A program made the translations under genes and the position numbers. Below the pieces are notes generated by a model. That model was not told the DNA's origin. It made no database searches and was given only the letters and a program-made list of their open reading frames with translations. A stretch of 64,000 nucleotides of DNA from Caballeronia cordobensis. Its GTDB lineage: Bacteria; Pseudomonadota; Gammaproteobacteria; Burkholderiales; Burkholderiaceae. How positions within the stretch are numbered: the stretch's first letter is position 1; every line of letters begins with the position of its first letter. The DNA lies in assembly GCF_001544575.2 (NCBI RefSeq), contig NZ_FCNY02000005.1, positions 62,001 to 126,000 on the forward strand, read 5' to 3'. Below, in pieces: positions 43,906-52,519 of this stretch.

Positions 43906-45096
43906 TCAGCGCGCGATACGCCGGAAGGCCTGCGCGAGATCGTCGATGAGATCGCGTGGATCTTCGAGGCCGACATGCAGCCGCACCACCGGTGCGCCGC
44001 CGCGCCAGGCGCTGTGCGTCTCGAGCCGCGAGGCGGGCGCGATCAGGGCGAGGCTTTCGTAACCGCCCCACGACGCGCCAATGCCGAAGAGCCGCAACGC
44101 ATCGACGAACGCGACGGCATCGGCGAGCGTCGCATCGCGCAAGGCGAACGACACGAGCCCGTTCGCACCGTGGAAATCGCGCTGCCAGAGCGCGTGGCCA
44201 GGATCGCCCGGCAGCGCGGGATAGAACACGCGCTCGACGACGCCGGTGGCTTCCGCGAGATAGCGCGCGACATCGAGCGCGTGCCGCTCATGCTGCGCGA
44301 GCCGCACGGCCAGCGTGCGCACGCCGCGCAGCGCGAGCCATGCATCGTCGGCGCCGACGGACAAGCCGAGCGCTTCGTGCGTATCGCGAAGACGCCGCGC
44401 GACGTCGCGGTCCTTCACTGCCACCGCGCCCTGCATCAAGTCCGAATGGCCGCCGGCATACTTCGTGATCGCCTGTATCGAAATATCGGCGCCGAGTTCG
44501 ATGGGCCGGTACAGCACGCCCGCTCCCCAGGTGTTGTCGGCGGCGAGCAACGCGTCGTGCTGTCGCGCGAACGCGGCGAGCGCGGGAAGATCGACCACTT
44601 CGTACAGAAACGACGATGGCGATTCCGCATAGATCAGCCGCGTGTTCGCTCTGACGTCGTTCGCCGGCAAGCCGGCGCCCGCGCTGAAGTACGAGAACGA
44701 CACGCCCAGCCGCGCAAGCAACGGTTCGATACGCTCGCGCACCGGTCCGTAGACGCTGTCCTGCACCAGCACGTGATCGCCCGGCGACAACAGCGCGATG
44801 AAGGTCAGCGAGATGGCCGCGAGACCCGACGGCGCGAGCAGCACATGCTCCGCGCCTTCCAGCTCGCCGAGCGCCGATTCGAGCGCGCGATGCGTCGTGG
44901 TGCCGTGACGCCCGTAAGTCGCGACGGCCTCGCCCGCCTCGCGCCGATGATGCAGCCCCGCGCGCGCGGCATCGTTCTCGAAGCGCACCGTGCTCGTACG
45001 CACGAGCGGCGCGTTGACGGGCGCGGCGCCGTCGTCGAACGCGGGTGCGCCTGCGCGCAGCACGCGTGTGTTGAGACGATCGCGTTGTCCCGGCAT
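43906..45096 (-). CDS. PLP-dependent cystathionine beta/gamma-lyase-family enzyme
   Basis: A 396-residue Cys/Met-metabolism PLP enzyme. The cofactor lysine is K212 in ITKYAGGHSD; YGRHGTTTHRALESALGELEG and the SGLAAISLTF helix are typical, and an AESPSSFLYEVVDLPAL segment follows. MetC-type members eliminate at C-beta of cystathionine or cystine-like substrates to release a thiol or persulfide, pyruvate and ammonia. The operon suggests action on an imported sulfur amino acid. The ATG at 45096 overlaps the stop of the cupin gene by one base (TGATG). An open frame upstream to 45411 is only a shadow of that gene. Confidence 0.92.
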   Translation of the reverse strand: MPGQRDRLNTRVLRAGAPAFDDGAAPVNAPLVRTSTVRFENDAARAGLHHRREAGEAVATYGRHGTTTHRALESALGELEGAEHVLLAPSGLAAISLTFIALLSPGDHVLVQDSVYGPVRERIEPLLARLGVSFSYFSAGAGLPANDVRANTRLIYAESPSSFLYEVVDLPALAAFARQHDALLAADNTWGAGVLYRPIELGADISIQAITKYAGGHSDLMQGAVAVKDRDVARRLRDTHEALGLSVGADDAWLALRGVRTLAVRLAQHERHALDVARYLAEATGVVERVFYPALPGDPGHALWQRDFHGANGLVSFALRDATLADAVAFVDALRLFGIGASWGGYESLALIAPASRLETHSAWRGGAPVVRLHVGLEDPRDLIDDLAQAFRRIAR

Positions 45097-45710
45097 CAGC
45101 CGACCGCCTGCGTCGCGCGCTGCATATGTGTCGCGTTGTAACGCACGACGCGGCCCGTATCCGGCTCGAAACCGAGGCGGCCCGTCAGCGTTTCGAGCGG
45201 ACGGCCATAGAGATGGAAATGCAGCGTCGGCGTCTCGCCGCTCACGTGGATGCTGTGGATGTCGTCCGGCAGGAACGCGATCGGCGTGCCGGGGCGCACA
45301 AGCACTTCCCGATCCACTTCGAGTTGCGCGTGGTCCGGATCGGCGCCATCGTCGGTGCGGCGATACACGCGGTTCAGCTCGTCGCCATCGACCGCGACGA
45401 TCACCGCCCACGTATCGTGGTTATGCGGAATCGTCGTCTTTCCCGGCAGCAGCGAGTTGAGATAGAGCGCAAAGCCGTCCTCGCCGGGATTGAGCCGATA
45501 ACGCACCGACGTGTCACCGCTTTGCGCTTGCGGCGGCGGGAAATCGTCGACATCGAAAAGATCGGAACGTGTGGCGAGTTCGGCGAGACGTTCGCTCAGG
45601 CGACCAAGCGCGTCGCGCGTCAGGCCGTCTTCGCCGACGATGCGCCGCGCATCGGCCAGCAGCGCCTGCACGGCTTCGTTGCGTCGTTGTTCTTTATGCG
45701 TCGTAGTCAT
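45096..45710 (-). CDS. Cysteine dioxygenase-family cupin
   Basis: A 204-residue cupin of the cysteine/3-mercaptopropionate dioxygenase family. The HxH pair is His96 and His98 in IPHNHDTWAV, followed by His152/His155 (the third iron ligand is one of them) and HFHLYG at 164-169. Such enzymes use Fe(II) and O2 to turn a thiol to a sulfinate (cysteine sulfinate or 3-sulfinopropionate). With the neighbouring aminotransferase, a route thiol to sulfinate to sulfinylpyruvate and sulfite is possible. Substrate choice cannot be read by eye. Translationally coupled to the lyase by TGATG. Confidence 0.87.
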   Translation of the reverse strand: MTTTHKEQRRNEAVQALLADARRIVGEDGLTRDALGRLSERLAELATRSDLFDVDDFPPPQAQSGDTSVRYRLNPGEDGFALYLNSLLPGKTTIPHNHDTWAVIVAVDGDELNRVYRRTDDGADPDHAQLEVDREVLVRPGTPIAFLPDDIHSIHVSGETPTLHFHLYGRPLETLTGRLGFEPDTGRVVRYNATHMQRATQAVG

Positions 45711-45727
45711 GCTTAGAGGGGGCTAGG

Positions 45728-46564
45728 TTAAACGGCTCGCAGCGGCAGATGATTTCTGTCGTCGCCGCGCGCGCGTTGCAGAAAGAGGCGCGTGCGCTCG
45801 TTGCGCGGATGACCGAACAGTTGCGCGGCCGGCCCGTGCTCGACGATCACGCCGCGTTCAGTGAAGAAGACCTCGTCGCTGATGTCGGCGGCAAAACGCA
45901 TTTCGTGGGTGACGAGCACGCAGGTCTGCCCCTCGTCCGCCAGCTCGCCGATGACGTTCAGTACTTCACCGACGGTTTCGGGATCGAGCGCCGATGTCAC
46001 TTCGTCGAACAGAATCAGGTCGGGCCGCATCGCGAGCGTCCGCGCAATCGCCACACGCTGCTGCTGCCCGCCCGAGAGCGCACCCGGATACGCATGCGCC
46101 TTGTCGGCGAGACGCACCTTCGCGAGCAGCGCGTGCGCGTCGTGCTCGGCTTCCGCGCGGCTCTTGCCGAGCACGCGGCGCGGCGCGATTGTCAGGTTGT
46201 CGAGCACGCTCAAATGCGGAAACAGGTAGTACTGCTGGAACACGAAGCCCACGCGCTTACGCAGCGCAATGCGCTCGGCGTCGCTTTGCTGCGCGCGCAC
46301 GTCGATGCCGTCGATGTGAATCGAGCCGCGATGCGGCGTCGCGAGGCCGTTGATGCAGCGCAGGATCGTCGATTTTCCCGAGCCCGACGGTCCGATGATC
46401 GACACCGCCTGACCGCGCGCAACTGTCAGGTCGATGCCGTTGAGCACCGGCGCGCCATCGTAGGCGAGATGCAGGTCGCGGATCGATAGCAGCGCGTCCC
46501 GCGTGCGCGGTTCGCTGACGGGCGGTTCGTCGAAGGTCGAAGAAGCGAGCGCGATGCGGTTCAT
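45728..46564 (-). CDS. Amino-acid ABC transporter ATP-binding protein
   Basis: A 278-residue GlnQ/HisP-type ATPase (PAAT family). Walker A GPSGSGKS is at 58-65, the FQQYYLFPHLSVLDNL Q-loop near 108, LSGGQQQR and DEVTSALDPE at Walker B and D-loop. It must pair with the two permeases of the divergent operon (48838 and 49571), because no other permease is in this operon. The first 20 residues form an unusual extension before the nucleotide-binding domain. The start overlaps the aminotransferase stop by ATGA. Confidence 0.92.
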   Translation of the reverse strand: MNRIALASSTFDEPPVSEPRTRDALLSIRDLHLAYDGAPVLNGIDLTVARGQAVSIIGPSGSGKSTILRCINGLATPHRGSIHIDGIDVRAQQSDAERIALRKRVGFVFQQYYLFPHLSVLDNLTIAPRRVLGKSRAEAEHDAHALLAKVRLADKAHAYPGALSGGQQQRVAIARTLAMRPDLILFDEVTSALDPETVGEVLNVIGELADEGQTCVLVTHEMRFAADISDEVFFTERGVIVEHGPAAQLFGHPRNERTRLFLQRARGDDRNHLPLRAV

Positions 46565-47808
46565 GCGGCCTCCTGCTGCAGACGTGCCGGCGCTTGGGCG
46601 CGCTTCAGCGCCGCGACGGCGGCGGCGAGCCGCGCGGCGCCTTCGACGAGCTTCGCGCTGTCCGCGACCATCGACAGGCGAATGTGGTCCGGCGTGCCGA
46701 ACGACGTGCCGTCCACGACGGCGAGACCGTGTTCGTGCAACAGGTATGCGACGAAATCGACGTCGCTCGCGATCGTCTCGCCCTTCGGCGTCGTCGAGCC
46801 GATCAGCGCGTTCACATCGACGAACGCGAAGAACGCGCCTTGCGGCGGCACGCAGCGCACGCCGTCAATCTTCGCGAGGGCGTCGAGCAGCAAGCCGCGC
46901 CGCTCGCGATACGCCGCCACCGACATCGCGACGAACGCCTGATCGCCGCGCAACGCGGCCGCGAGCGCCGCCTGCCCGATCGACGACGGAGACGACGTCG
47001 ATTGCGACTGCACGACGACCATCGCGCGAATCAGTTCGACGGGGCCCGCGCCGTAGCCGACGCGCCAGCCGGTCATCGCATAGGGCTTCGATGCGCCGTT
47101 GACGATCAACGTGCGGGCCGCGAGATCGGGCGCGAGCGTCAGAAAGTGATCGCGCGCGCCTCCATCGAAACGAATGTGTTCGTAGATTTCGTCGAGCAGC
47201 ACCCAGACGTGCGGATGCCGGCGCAGCACGGCGGCGAGCGCGCTCAGTTCGTCGATGTCGTACACCGCGCCGCCCGGATTCGACGGCGTGTTCAGGATCA
47301 GCCAGCGCGTGCGCGGCGTGATGGCCGCTTCGAGCCGCGCGGGCGTGAGCTTGTAGCCGTCCTCGGGGCGCGACGCGACCGTGACTGGCACGCCATCGTT
47401 GATAGACACCATCGCTGGAAACGACTGCCAGAACGGCGCGGGCACGATCACTTCGTCGCCTTCGTCGAGCGTCGCGGCGAACGCGTTGTAGATGACATGC
47501 TTGCCGCCGCTCGACACGATGATCTGGTCCGTCGCGTAGTCGAGACGATTTTCGCGCGCGAGCTTGTCCCGGATCGCGGCGCGCAGATCGGCGGTGCCGG
47601 CTGGTGGCGTGTACTTCGTATCGCCTGCGGCGAGCGCCTCGATCGCGGCCTGCTTGACCGGCACCGGCGTGTCGAAGTCGGGCTCGCCCGCGGTCAGCTC
47701 GACGACCGAACGTCCGCTGGCCGCCAACGCCTGCGCGCGCGCCTTCGCGGCGGCATTGGGTGCGAGGCCGATTCGCGAAGCGCGGCGGGAAAGAATCAGT
47801 TGGGTCAT
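46561..47808 (-). CDS. PLP-dependent class I/II aminotransferase
   Basis: A 415-residue fold-type I aminotransferase of the AspC/AlaT group. PLP lysine is K241 in SKPYAMTGWRVG; NTPSNPGG, D206 (LLDEIYEH) and an arginine in the HIRLSMV region near 378 that would bind the substrate carboxylate complete the site. It is the first gene of the minus-strand operon, 202 bp from the divergent binding-protein gene. Likely converts the imported amino acid, or the sulfinate from the cupin, to its 2-oxo acid. Substrate is inferred from neighbours. Confidence 0.92.
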   Translation of the reverse strand: MTQLILSRRASRIGLAPNAAAKARAQALAASGRSVVELTAGEPDFDTPVPVKQAAIEALAAGDTKYTPPAGTADLRAAIRDKLARENRLDYATDQIIVSSGGKHVIYNAFAATLDEGDEVIVPAPFWQSFPAMVSINDGVPVTVASRPEDGYKLTPARLEAAITPRTRWLILNTPSNPGGAVYDIDELSALAAVLRRHPHVWVLLDEIYEHIRFDGGARDHFLTLAPDLAARTLIVNGASKPYAMTGWRVGYGAGPVELIRAMVVVQSQSTSSPSSIGQAALAAALRGDQAFVAMSVAAYRERRGLLLDALAKIDGVRCVPPQGAFFAFVDVNALIGSTTPKGETIASDVDFVAYLLHEHGLAVVDGTSFGTPDHIRLSMVADSAKLVEGAARLAAAVAALKRAQAPARLQQEAA

Positions 47809-47928
47809 CGCGGGTTCCGTGCAAGTCAGCCAATGATTCTATGGATCGCCGACGCGCGCGCTAACCAACGATTGCGTGAATGAATATCGCATGAATCGCG
47901 ATGCGCATCTGCCGCAGTTCGCCATTTG

Positions 47929-47953
47929 CTTAGCAGATTCGCTTCGTTTTCCG
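47929..47953 (+). promoter_or_regulatory. Conserved 25-bp element, copy 2
   Basis: CTTAGCAGA, TTCG, CTT, C, GTTTTCCG: 20 of 25 bases identical to the element at 37386-37410. It lies 58-82 bp upstream of the binding-protein start and points to it, in the 202-bp divergent region that also serves the aminotransferase operon. Confidence 0.55.
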
Positions 47954-48010
47954 GCGACCTGGATGCGGCTATCGTCGAGTGCTGCCCTCGCCGACCTTCA
48001 CACCTTCCGC

Positions 48011-48838
48011 ATGATTACAACGACCTTATTCCGGCGCGTCAGCGCGACCGTCGTCCTCGCCTCGCTCAGTTTCTCCGCCTGCGCCGACGCCACGCTCGAG
48101 CGCATCGCGTCGCGCCACGAGATCGACGTCGGCGTGATGATCGCGGGCAGTCCCTTCGGCTCACTCGATCCGCAAACGCAGCAGCCGCGTGGCATCAACG
48201 TCGATCTCGCGAACGACATCGGCAAGAGACTCGGCGTGAAGGTCAATCTCGTGTCCGTGCAGCCGTCGACGCGCGTGCAGTTCCTTCAGCAAGGCAAGGT
48301 CGACATTCTGATCGCCAATATGGAATACACGCCGCAGCGCGCCGAAATGCTCGACTACGTGCCGACGCCCTATTACCGCGTCGGCGGCACGGCGATCACG
48401 CCGAACAACAGCGGCATCGCGCGATGGGAGGACCTGCGCGGCAAGCCCGTCTGCATCTCGCAGGGCAGCAGTTATATCCGGCCGGTCGTGGAGCGCTACG
48501 GCGCGGTGCCGCGCGCGTTTCCGGGCGCGTCGCAGTCGCTGCTCGCGCTGCGCGGCGGCAGTTGCGTCGCGGCCGTGCACGACGCCGCGCCGCTGCTGTA
48601 TCCGCTGCAACAGCACGATCCCGAATGGCGCGACTACCGCACGTTGCAGCCCGAGCTGATCCCGGCGTCGTCGGTGATCTGGGTGCGTCAGGGCGAGAAG
48701 GACACGGCCGCGAAACTCAACGTGATCGTCGAGGACTGGCATCGCAGCGGCTTTCTGATCGCGTCCGAAGCGAAGGCCGGCTTGCCGCCGTCTCAGGCGC
48801 TCGTCGAATGGCACGCCAGTCTGCCGAAGGGGCCGTGA
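48011..48838 (+). CDS. Amino-acid-type ABC transporter substrate-binding protein (copy B)
   Basis: A 275-residue periplasmic binding protein, paralogous to that at 43014. Signal peptide with ACA site near residue 25; FGSLDPQTQQPRGINVDLANDIG, RVQFLQQGKVDILIA, DLRGKPVCISQGSSY and GGSCVAAVH. C148 and C185 align with the cysteine pair of copy A. ATG 48011 gives a normal signal peptide, while the frame is open to 47876. TGATG couples it to the permease gene. Two binding proteins for one transporter suggest two related ligands, for instance oxidised and reduced or D/L forms. Confidence 0.92.
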   Translation: MITTTLFRRVSATVVLASLSFSACADATLERIASRHEIDVGVMIAGSPFGSLDPQTQQPRGINVDLANDIGKRLGVKVNLVSVQPSTRVQFLQQGKVDILIANMEYTPQRAEMLDYVPTPYYRVGGTAITPNNSGIARWEDLRGKPVCISQGSSYIRPVVERYGAVPRAFPGASQSLLALRGGSCVAAVHDAAPLLYPLQQHDPEWRDYRTLQPELIPASSVIWVRQGEKDTAAKLNVIVEDWHRSGFLIASEAKAGLPPSQALVEWHASLPKGP

Positions 48839-49581
48839 TGAGCGCATCGCTGCACACGCTTCTCGCTGCCGCTGCGCGCGCGGGCTTCGACTTCCGCTTC
48901 CTGCTCGATGCCTACGAGCGCGATCCGTTTCTGCAGGGCATCGTGGTGAGCATCGAGATCATCGTCGCGACGATGATCGGCAGCGCGATCGCGGGGCTAG
49001 CGCTGCTTGTCGCGGTGCGCGGCAGGCGCGCCTGGCTCGCGAATGCGGCGCGCGCGTTCATCGAACTGACGCGCAGCACGCCGACGCTCGTGCAGCTGTA
49101 TTGTGCGTTTCTCGTCGTGAACATGCTGATCACGCAATGGTTGCAGATGCATCACGCGGACAATCCGTTCAAGCCGTTCTTCTGGATCGTGCTCGTGCTG
49201 TCGCTGCACAAAGGCGCGTTTCACGCGGAAGCGCTGCGCGCGGGCTTCGACGCGCTGCCGGCACAAACGATTGAAGGCGCTGCGTCGCTCGGGCTCGATC
49301 GACGCAGCCGCTTCTGGCGCATCGAGTTGCCGCTCGCGCTGCGCACCGCCTTGCCGACGCTCGTCAACAACGCGGTCGAGCTAGTGAAGGCGTCGGCGCT
49401 GGCATCGGCGATCGCGGTCGGCGACATCACGTATCAGTCGATCATGATCTGGACGCAGCGCGACAACGTGCTCGCGCTGATGGTGCTCATTCTGTCGTTC
49501 TACGGCGCGCTGACGTGGCTCGTGAGCCGCGCGGGGCGCTGGCTCGAACGACGTCTCTGGATACCCGGCTATGGCGCATGA
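48838..49581 (+). CDS. Amino-acid ABC transporter permease 1
   Basis: A 247-residue HisM/GlnP-type permease. Hydrophobic segments near 35-62, 74-100, 112-128, 180-200 and 213-235. The EAA coupling loop (EALRAGFDALPAQTIEGAASLGLDRRSRFWRIELP) is near 129-164. Forms a heterodimeric channel with the next gene, with which it overlaps by 11 bp. The ATPase is encoded on the divergent operon. It starts with the ATG of a TGATG overlap with the binding-protein stop. Confidence 0.92.
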   Translation: MSASLHTLLAAAARAGFDFRFLLDAYERDPFLQGIVVSIEIIVATMIGSAIAGLALLVAVRGRRAWLANAARAFIELTRSTPTLVQLYCAFLVVNMLITQWLQMHHADNPFKPFFWIVLVLSLHKGAFHAEALRAGFDALPAQTIEGAASLGLDRRSRFWRIELPLALRTALPTLVNNAVELVKASALASAIAVGDITYQSIMIWTQRDNVLALMVLILSFYGALTWLVSRAGRWLERRLWIPGYGA

Positions 49582-50404
49582 CACACTCGCTTCTTCCCCG
49601 GCGATCGCCGCGCCGCGCGGCAGGACGCGGCCACTGTCGGGCTTCGCGTCGGGCACGGCCGCGATCGTCGGCGTGCTCGCGTTCGGCGCGCTGCTATGGG
49701 CGATCGCGCCTGAATCGGGATCGCGCATCGACACGCTCAAGCAACTCGTCGAATGGACTCCCGCGCTCGCGCACGGCTTTTCGCTGAACATCCTGATCAG
49801 CCTGGGCGCCGTGGCGATCGGCACCGTCGCGGGCGTCGTCGCAGGCGCGATCGCGTTGTCGCGCTCGTTCGCGGGACGCGTCGCGCGGTGGCTCATTCAG
49901 GCGTTTCGCAATGCGCCGTGGCTCGTGCTGATCTACTTCACGACCTACGTGTTTCCCTTCGAGTTCAACGTGTTCGGCAAGACGCTGCCCTTTCCGGACT
50001 GGCTGAAGGTGACGCTCGCGCTAGCGTTGCCCGCAGCCGCGAACATCGCGGAAATCTTTCGCGGCGCGGTCGCCTCGACGCCAACGACGCAATGGGAAGC
50101 CGCGCAATCGCTCGCGTTTTCGCGGCTTCAAGTGCTCGTGCACATCGTGCTGCCGCAATGTGCGCGCCGCATGCTCCCGCCGTGGACGAACGTATACTCG
50201 ATCATCACGATGGGCACGGCGCTGTCGTCGCTGGTGGGCATTCACGATCTGATCGACACCGCACAGATCGCGAGCAGCACGGTCGCGCGTTCGAGTTTCA
50301 CGGTGCTCACGTATGTCGCCACGCTCGTCGTTTTCTTCGCCTACTGCTATCCGATTTCGCGCTTCACGCGCTGGCTTGAACGCCGCGTAACCTCGTCCGC
50401 ATGA
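49571..50404 (+). CDS. Amino-acid ABC transporter permease 2
   Basis: A 277-residue second permease of the same importer. Its N-terminal 35 residues are an extra Pro/Arg/Ala-rich cytoplasmic lead, then about five membrane segments and an EAA loop (EIFRGAVASTPTTQWEAAQSLAFSRLQVLVHIVLP) near 162-196. It overlaps the first permease by 11 bp, so both are co-translated and probably equimolar. Followed 25 bp later by the rhodanese gene. The ligand should match that of the two binding proteins. Confidence 0.92.
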   Translation: MAHDTLASSPAIAAPRGRTRPLSGFASGTAAIVGVLAFGALLWAIAPESGSRIDTLKQLVEWTPALAHGFSLNILISLGAVAIGTVAGVVAGAIALSRSFAGRVARWLIQAFRNAPWLVLIYFTTYVFPFEFNVFGKTLPFPDWLKVTLALALPAAANIAEIFRGAVASTPTTQWEAAQSLAFSRLQVLVHIVLPQCARRMLPPWTNVYSIITMGTALSSLVGIHDLIDTAQIASSTVARSSFTVLTYVATLVVFFAYCYPISRFTRWLERRVTSSA

Positions 50405-50429
50405 CACCCATCACATCGAATCCGCACGA

Positions 50430-52038
50430 ATGACCTCTCATCCGCTGCGCACGTATGAAGACGTGCGCGAAACGCTGCTCGCGAAACGCGAAGTCGCCCT
50501 GCTCGACGTGCGCGAGGAAGATCCGCATGCGCAGTGTCATCCGCTGTTCGCGGCGAACTTTCCGCTCGCGCGCATCGAACTCGATACGTGGACGCGCCTG
50601 CCCCGCCGCGACGTGCCGATCGTGTTGCTTGACGATGGCGAAGGACTCGCCGCACGCGCCTTCGACAAGTTCGTCGCGCTGGGCTACACGCGGGTCGCGC
50701 TGCTCGCGCGCGGCCTGGACGGCTGGATCCGCGCAGGGGGCGAAGTGTTTCGCGACGTCAACGTGCCGAGCAAGGCGTTCGGCGAGTTCGTCGAAGCGCA
50801 GCGCCACACGCCGTCGCTGTCGGCCGAAGCGCTCGATGCGTTGCAGAAAAGCGGTGAGAAGCTCGTCGTGCTCGATGCGCGCCGCTTCGACGAATATCGC
50901 ACGATGAACATCCCCGGCAGCGTCAGCGTGCCCGGCGCGGAACTGGCGCTGCGCGTGCGTGCGCTTGCCCCCGATCCGGCGACCCGCATCGTGGTGAATT
51001 GCGCGGGCAGGACGCGCAGCATCATCGGCGCGCAGTCGCTCGTCAACGCGGGGCTGCCAAACCCGGTCGCCGCGCTTCGCAACGGCACGATCGGCTGGAC
51101 GCTCGCGGGGCAAACGCTGGAACACGGCAGCGAGCGGCGCTTCGATGCCGATGCGGGACGCGAGCCGCCTATCCTTGAAACATCACGACAATCCGCACTG
51201 GCGCTTGCGACGCGCGCGGGCGTGCGCCGCACATCGATCAACGAAGCGGCGCGCTGGGCTGGCGAGACATCGCGCACGACATATCGCTTCGACGTGCGCA
51301 CGCCCGAAGAGTATGAAAGCGCCCATGCGCCCGGTTTCCAGGGCGCGCCGGGCGGCCAGCTCGTGCAGGAGACGGAGATGTTCGTGCCGGTGCGCGGCGC
51401 GCGCGTCGTGCTCTTCGACGACGATGGTGTGCGCGCGAACATGACGGCGTCGTGGCTCGCGCAGATGAACATCGACACCTATGTCGTCGATGGCGCGCAT
51501 CGTGGCGATCTGACGGAAGCTGGCGCCTATCGCCCTGAACGGCCGCATCCCGCGCCTTCGCCGAAAATCTCGCCGCGGGAACTGGCCGCGCTGCTCGACG
51601 GTGCATCGGCCGGCAGCCGTGCTGCTCGATGTCGCGCCGAGCGCGAATTACGTCAGGTCGCACATCCCCGGCGCGCACTGGATTCTGCGCTCGCATCTCG
51701 CATCCGCTTACGATGATGTGCGCAATCTCCCAGACGCCCGGCATTACGTGCTGACGTGCGGCTCGGGCGCGCTGGCCGCGTTCGCCGCCGCTGATCTCGC
51801 AGCGCTGACCGGCAAGCCCGTCTCCGTGCTCGACGGCGGCAATGCCGCCTGGACGCGCGTCGGCCTGCCGGCCGAAGGCGGCGAAGCGAAGCTCGCGTCG
51901 CCGCGCATCGATCGTTACCGGCGGCCGTACGAGGGCGTCGGCAATGCGCGCGAAGCGATGCAGGCGTACCTCGACTGGGAATACGGGCTTGTCGCGCAAC
52001 TGGAGCGGGACGGCACGCATGGGTTTTTCGTCATCTGA
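50430..52038 (+). pseudogene. Four-domain rhodanese-like protein, frameshifted in domain 4
   Basis: Paralogue of the protein at 39933-41555. The first frame encodes residues 1 to about 391 (three domains) and then drifts to a stop at 51716. Near 51600-51615 a one-base shift continues the match as PAAVLLDVAPSANYVRSHIPGAHWILR, and the second frame runs to 52038. The active loop CAGRTR is at Cys191 (domain 2). In the second frame domain 4 has TCGSGALA, so this paralogue kept a second cysteine. Domains 1 and 3 read DDGEG and DDDGV. Either a sequencing error or a recent mutation; three domains could still be made. Confidence 0.85.
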
Positions 52039-52049
52039 GGAGGCCGAAC

Positions 52050-52214
52050 ATGACTCGCATGAACCGGCGCGCCTTCAACCACATCGCCATGACGTCGCTG
52101 CTCGCAATCTCCGGCGTGCGCGCGGCATCGTCGTTCGGGGCCGCGAAGCCGGCGCCCATTGCCTTGCGTATCGGCTATCGGAAGTCGTCGACGCTCATCA
52201 CGCTGCTCAATTAG
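52050..52214 (+). pseudogene. N-terminal stub of a sulfonate ABC substrate-binding protein (SsuA-like)
   Basis: An ATG, a short signal-like segment with RRAFNHIAMTSLL, then LRIGYRKSSTLITLLN and a TAG stop. RIGYxKSSTLxxLL is the usual first strand of SsuA aliphatic sulfonate binding proteins. The rest of the gene, about 260 codons, is absent. It starts 12 bp after the rhodanese stop, so it was the next gene of the operon. Confidence 0.7.
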
Positions 52215-52519
52215 ACGAACCTGCCGCCCAACCGCTCATGTCCGGTTGACGAGGTTACCAGGTGTGGTCCTGCGCGGTCCCGAGGACCGGTCGCGGATTT
52301 CGGCACTCGACGCCAAGCAGCAGTTCGACCTACGCTTCTTTCGATGACCGGTTCCGCAGGTACACCGGACGATGGACTTGGTAAGAAAGCAGCAACGATC
52401 GCCCGTCATCGGAACACGCTTGTTCGACGTGGCGTTGCGGGATGGCGCGAGAGCGCCGGTAAAGCACCGGGCCACTCCATAGCCATGTCCGATACGTGCC
52501 GTCGCGTCATTCCATCGCT
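52215..52519. other. Intergenic region after the sulfonate-binding stub
   Basis: Some 300 bp with no ORF that I can assign. It joins the end of the organosulfur operon to the decayed MFS gene and probably contains the deletion scar that removed the remaining sulfonate-transport genes. Confidence 0.4.
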
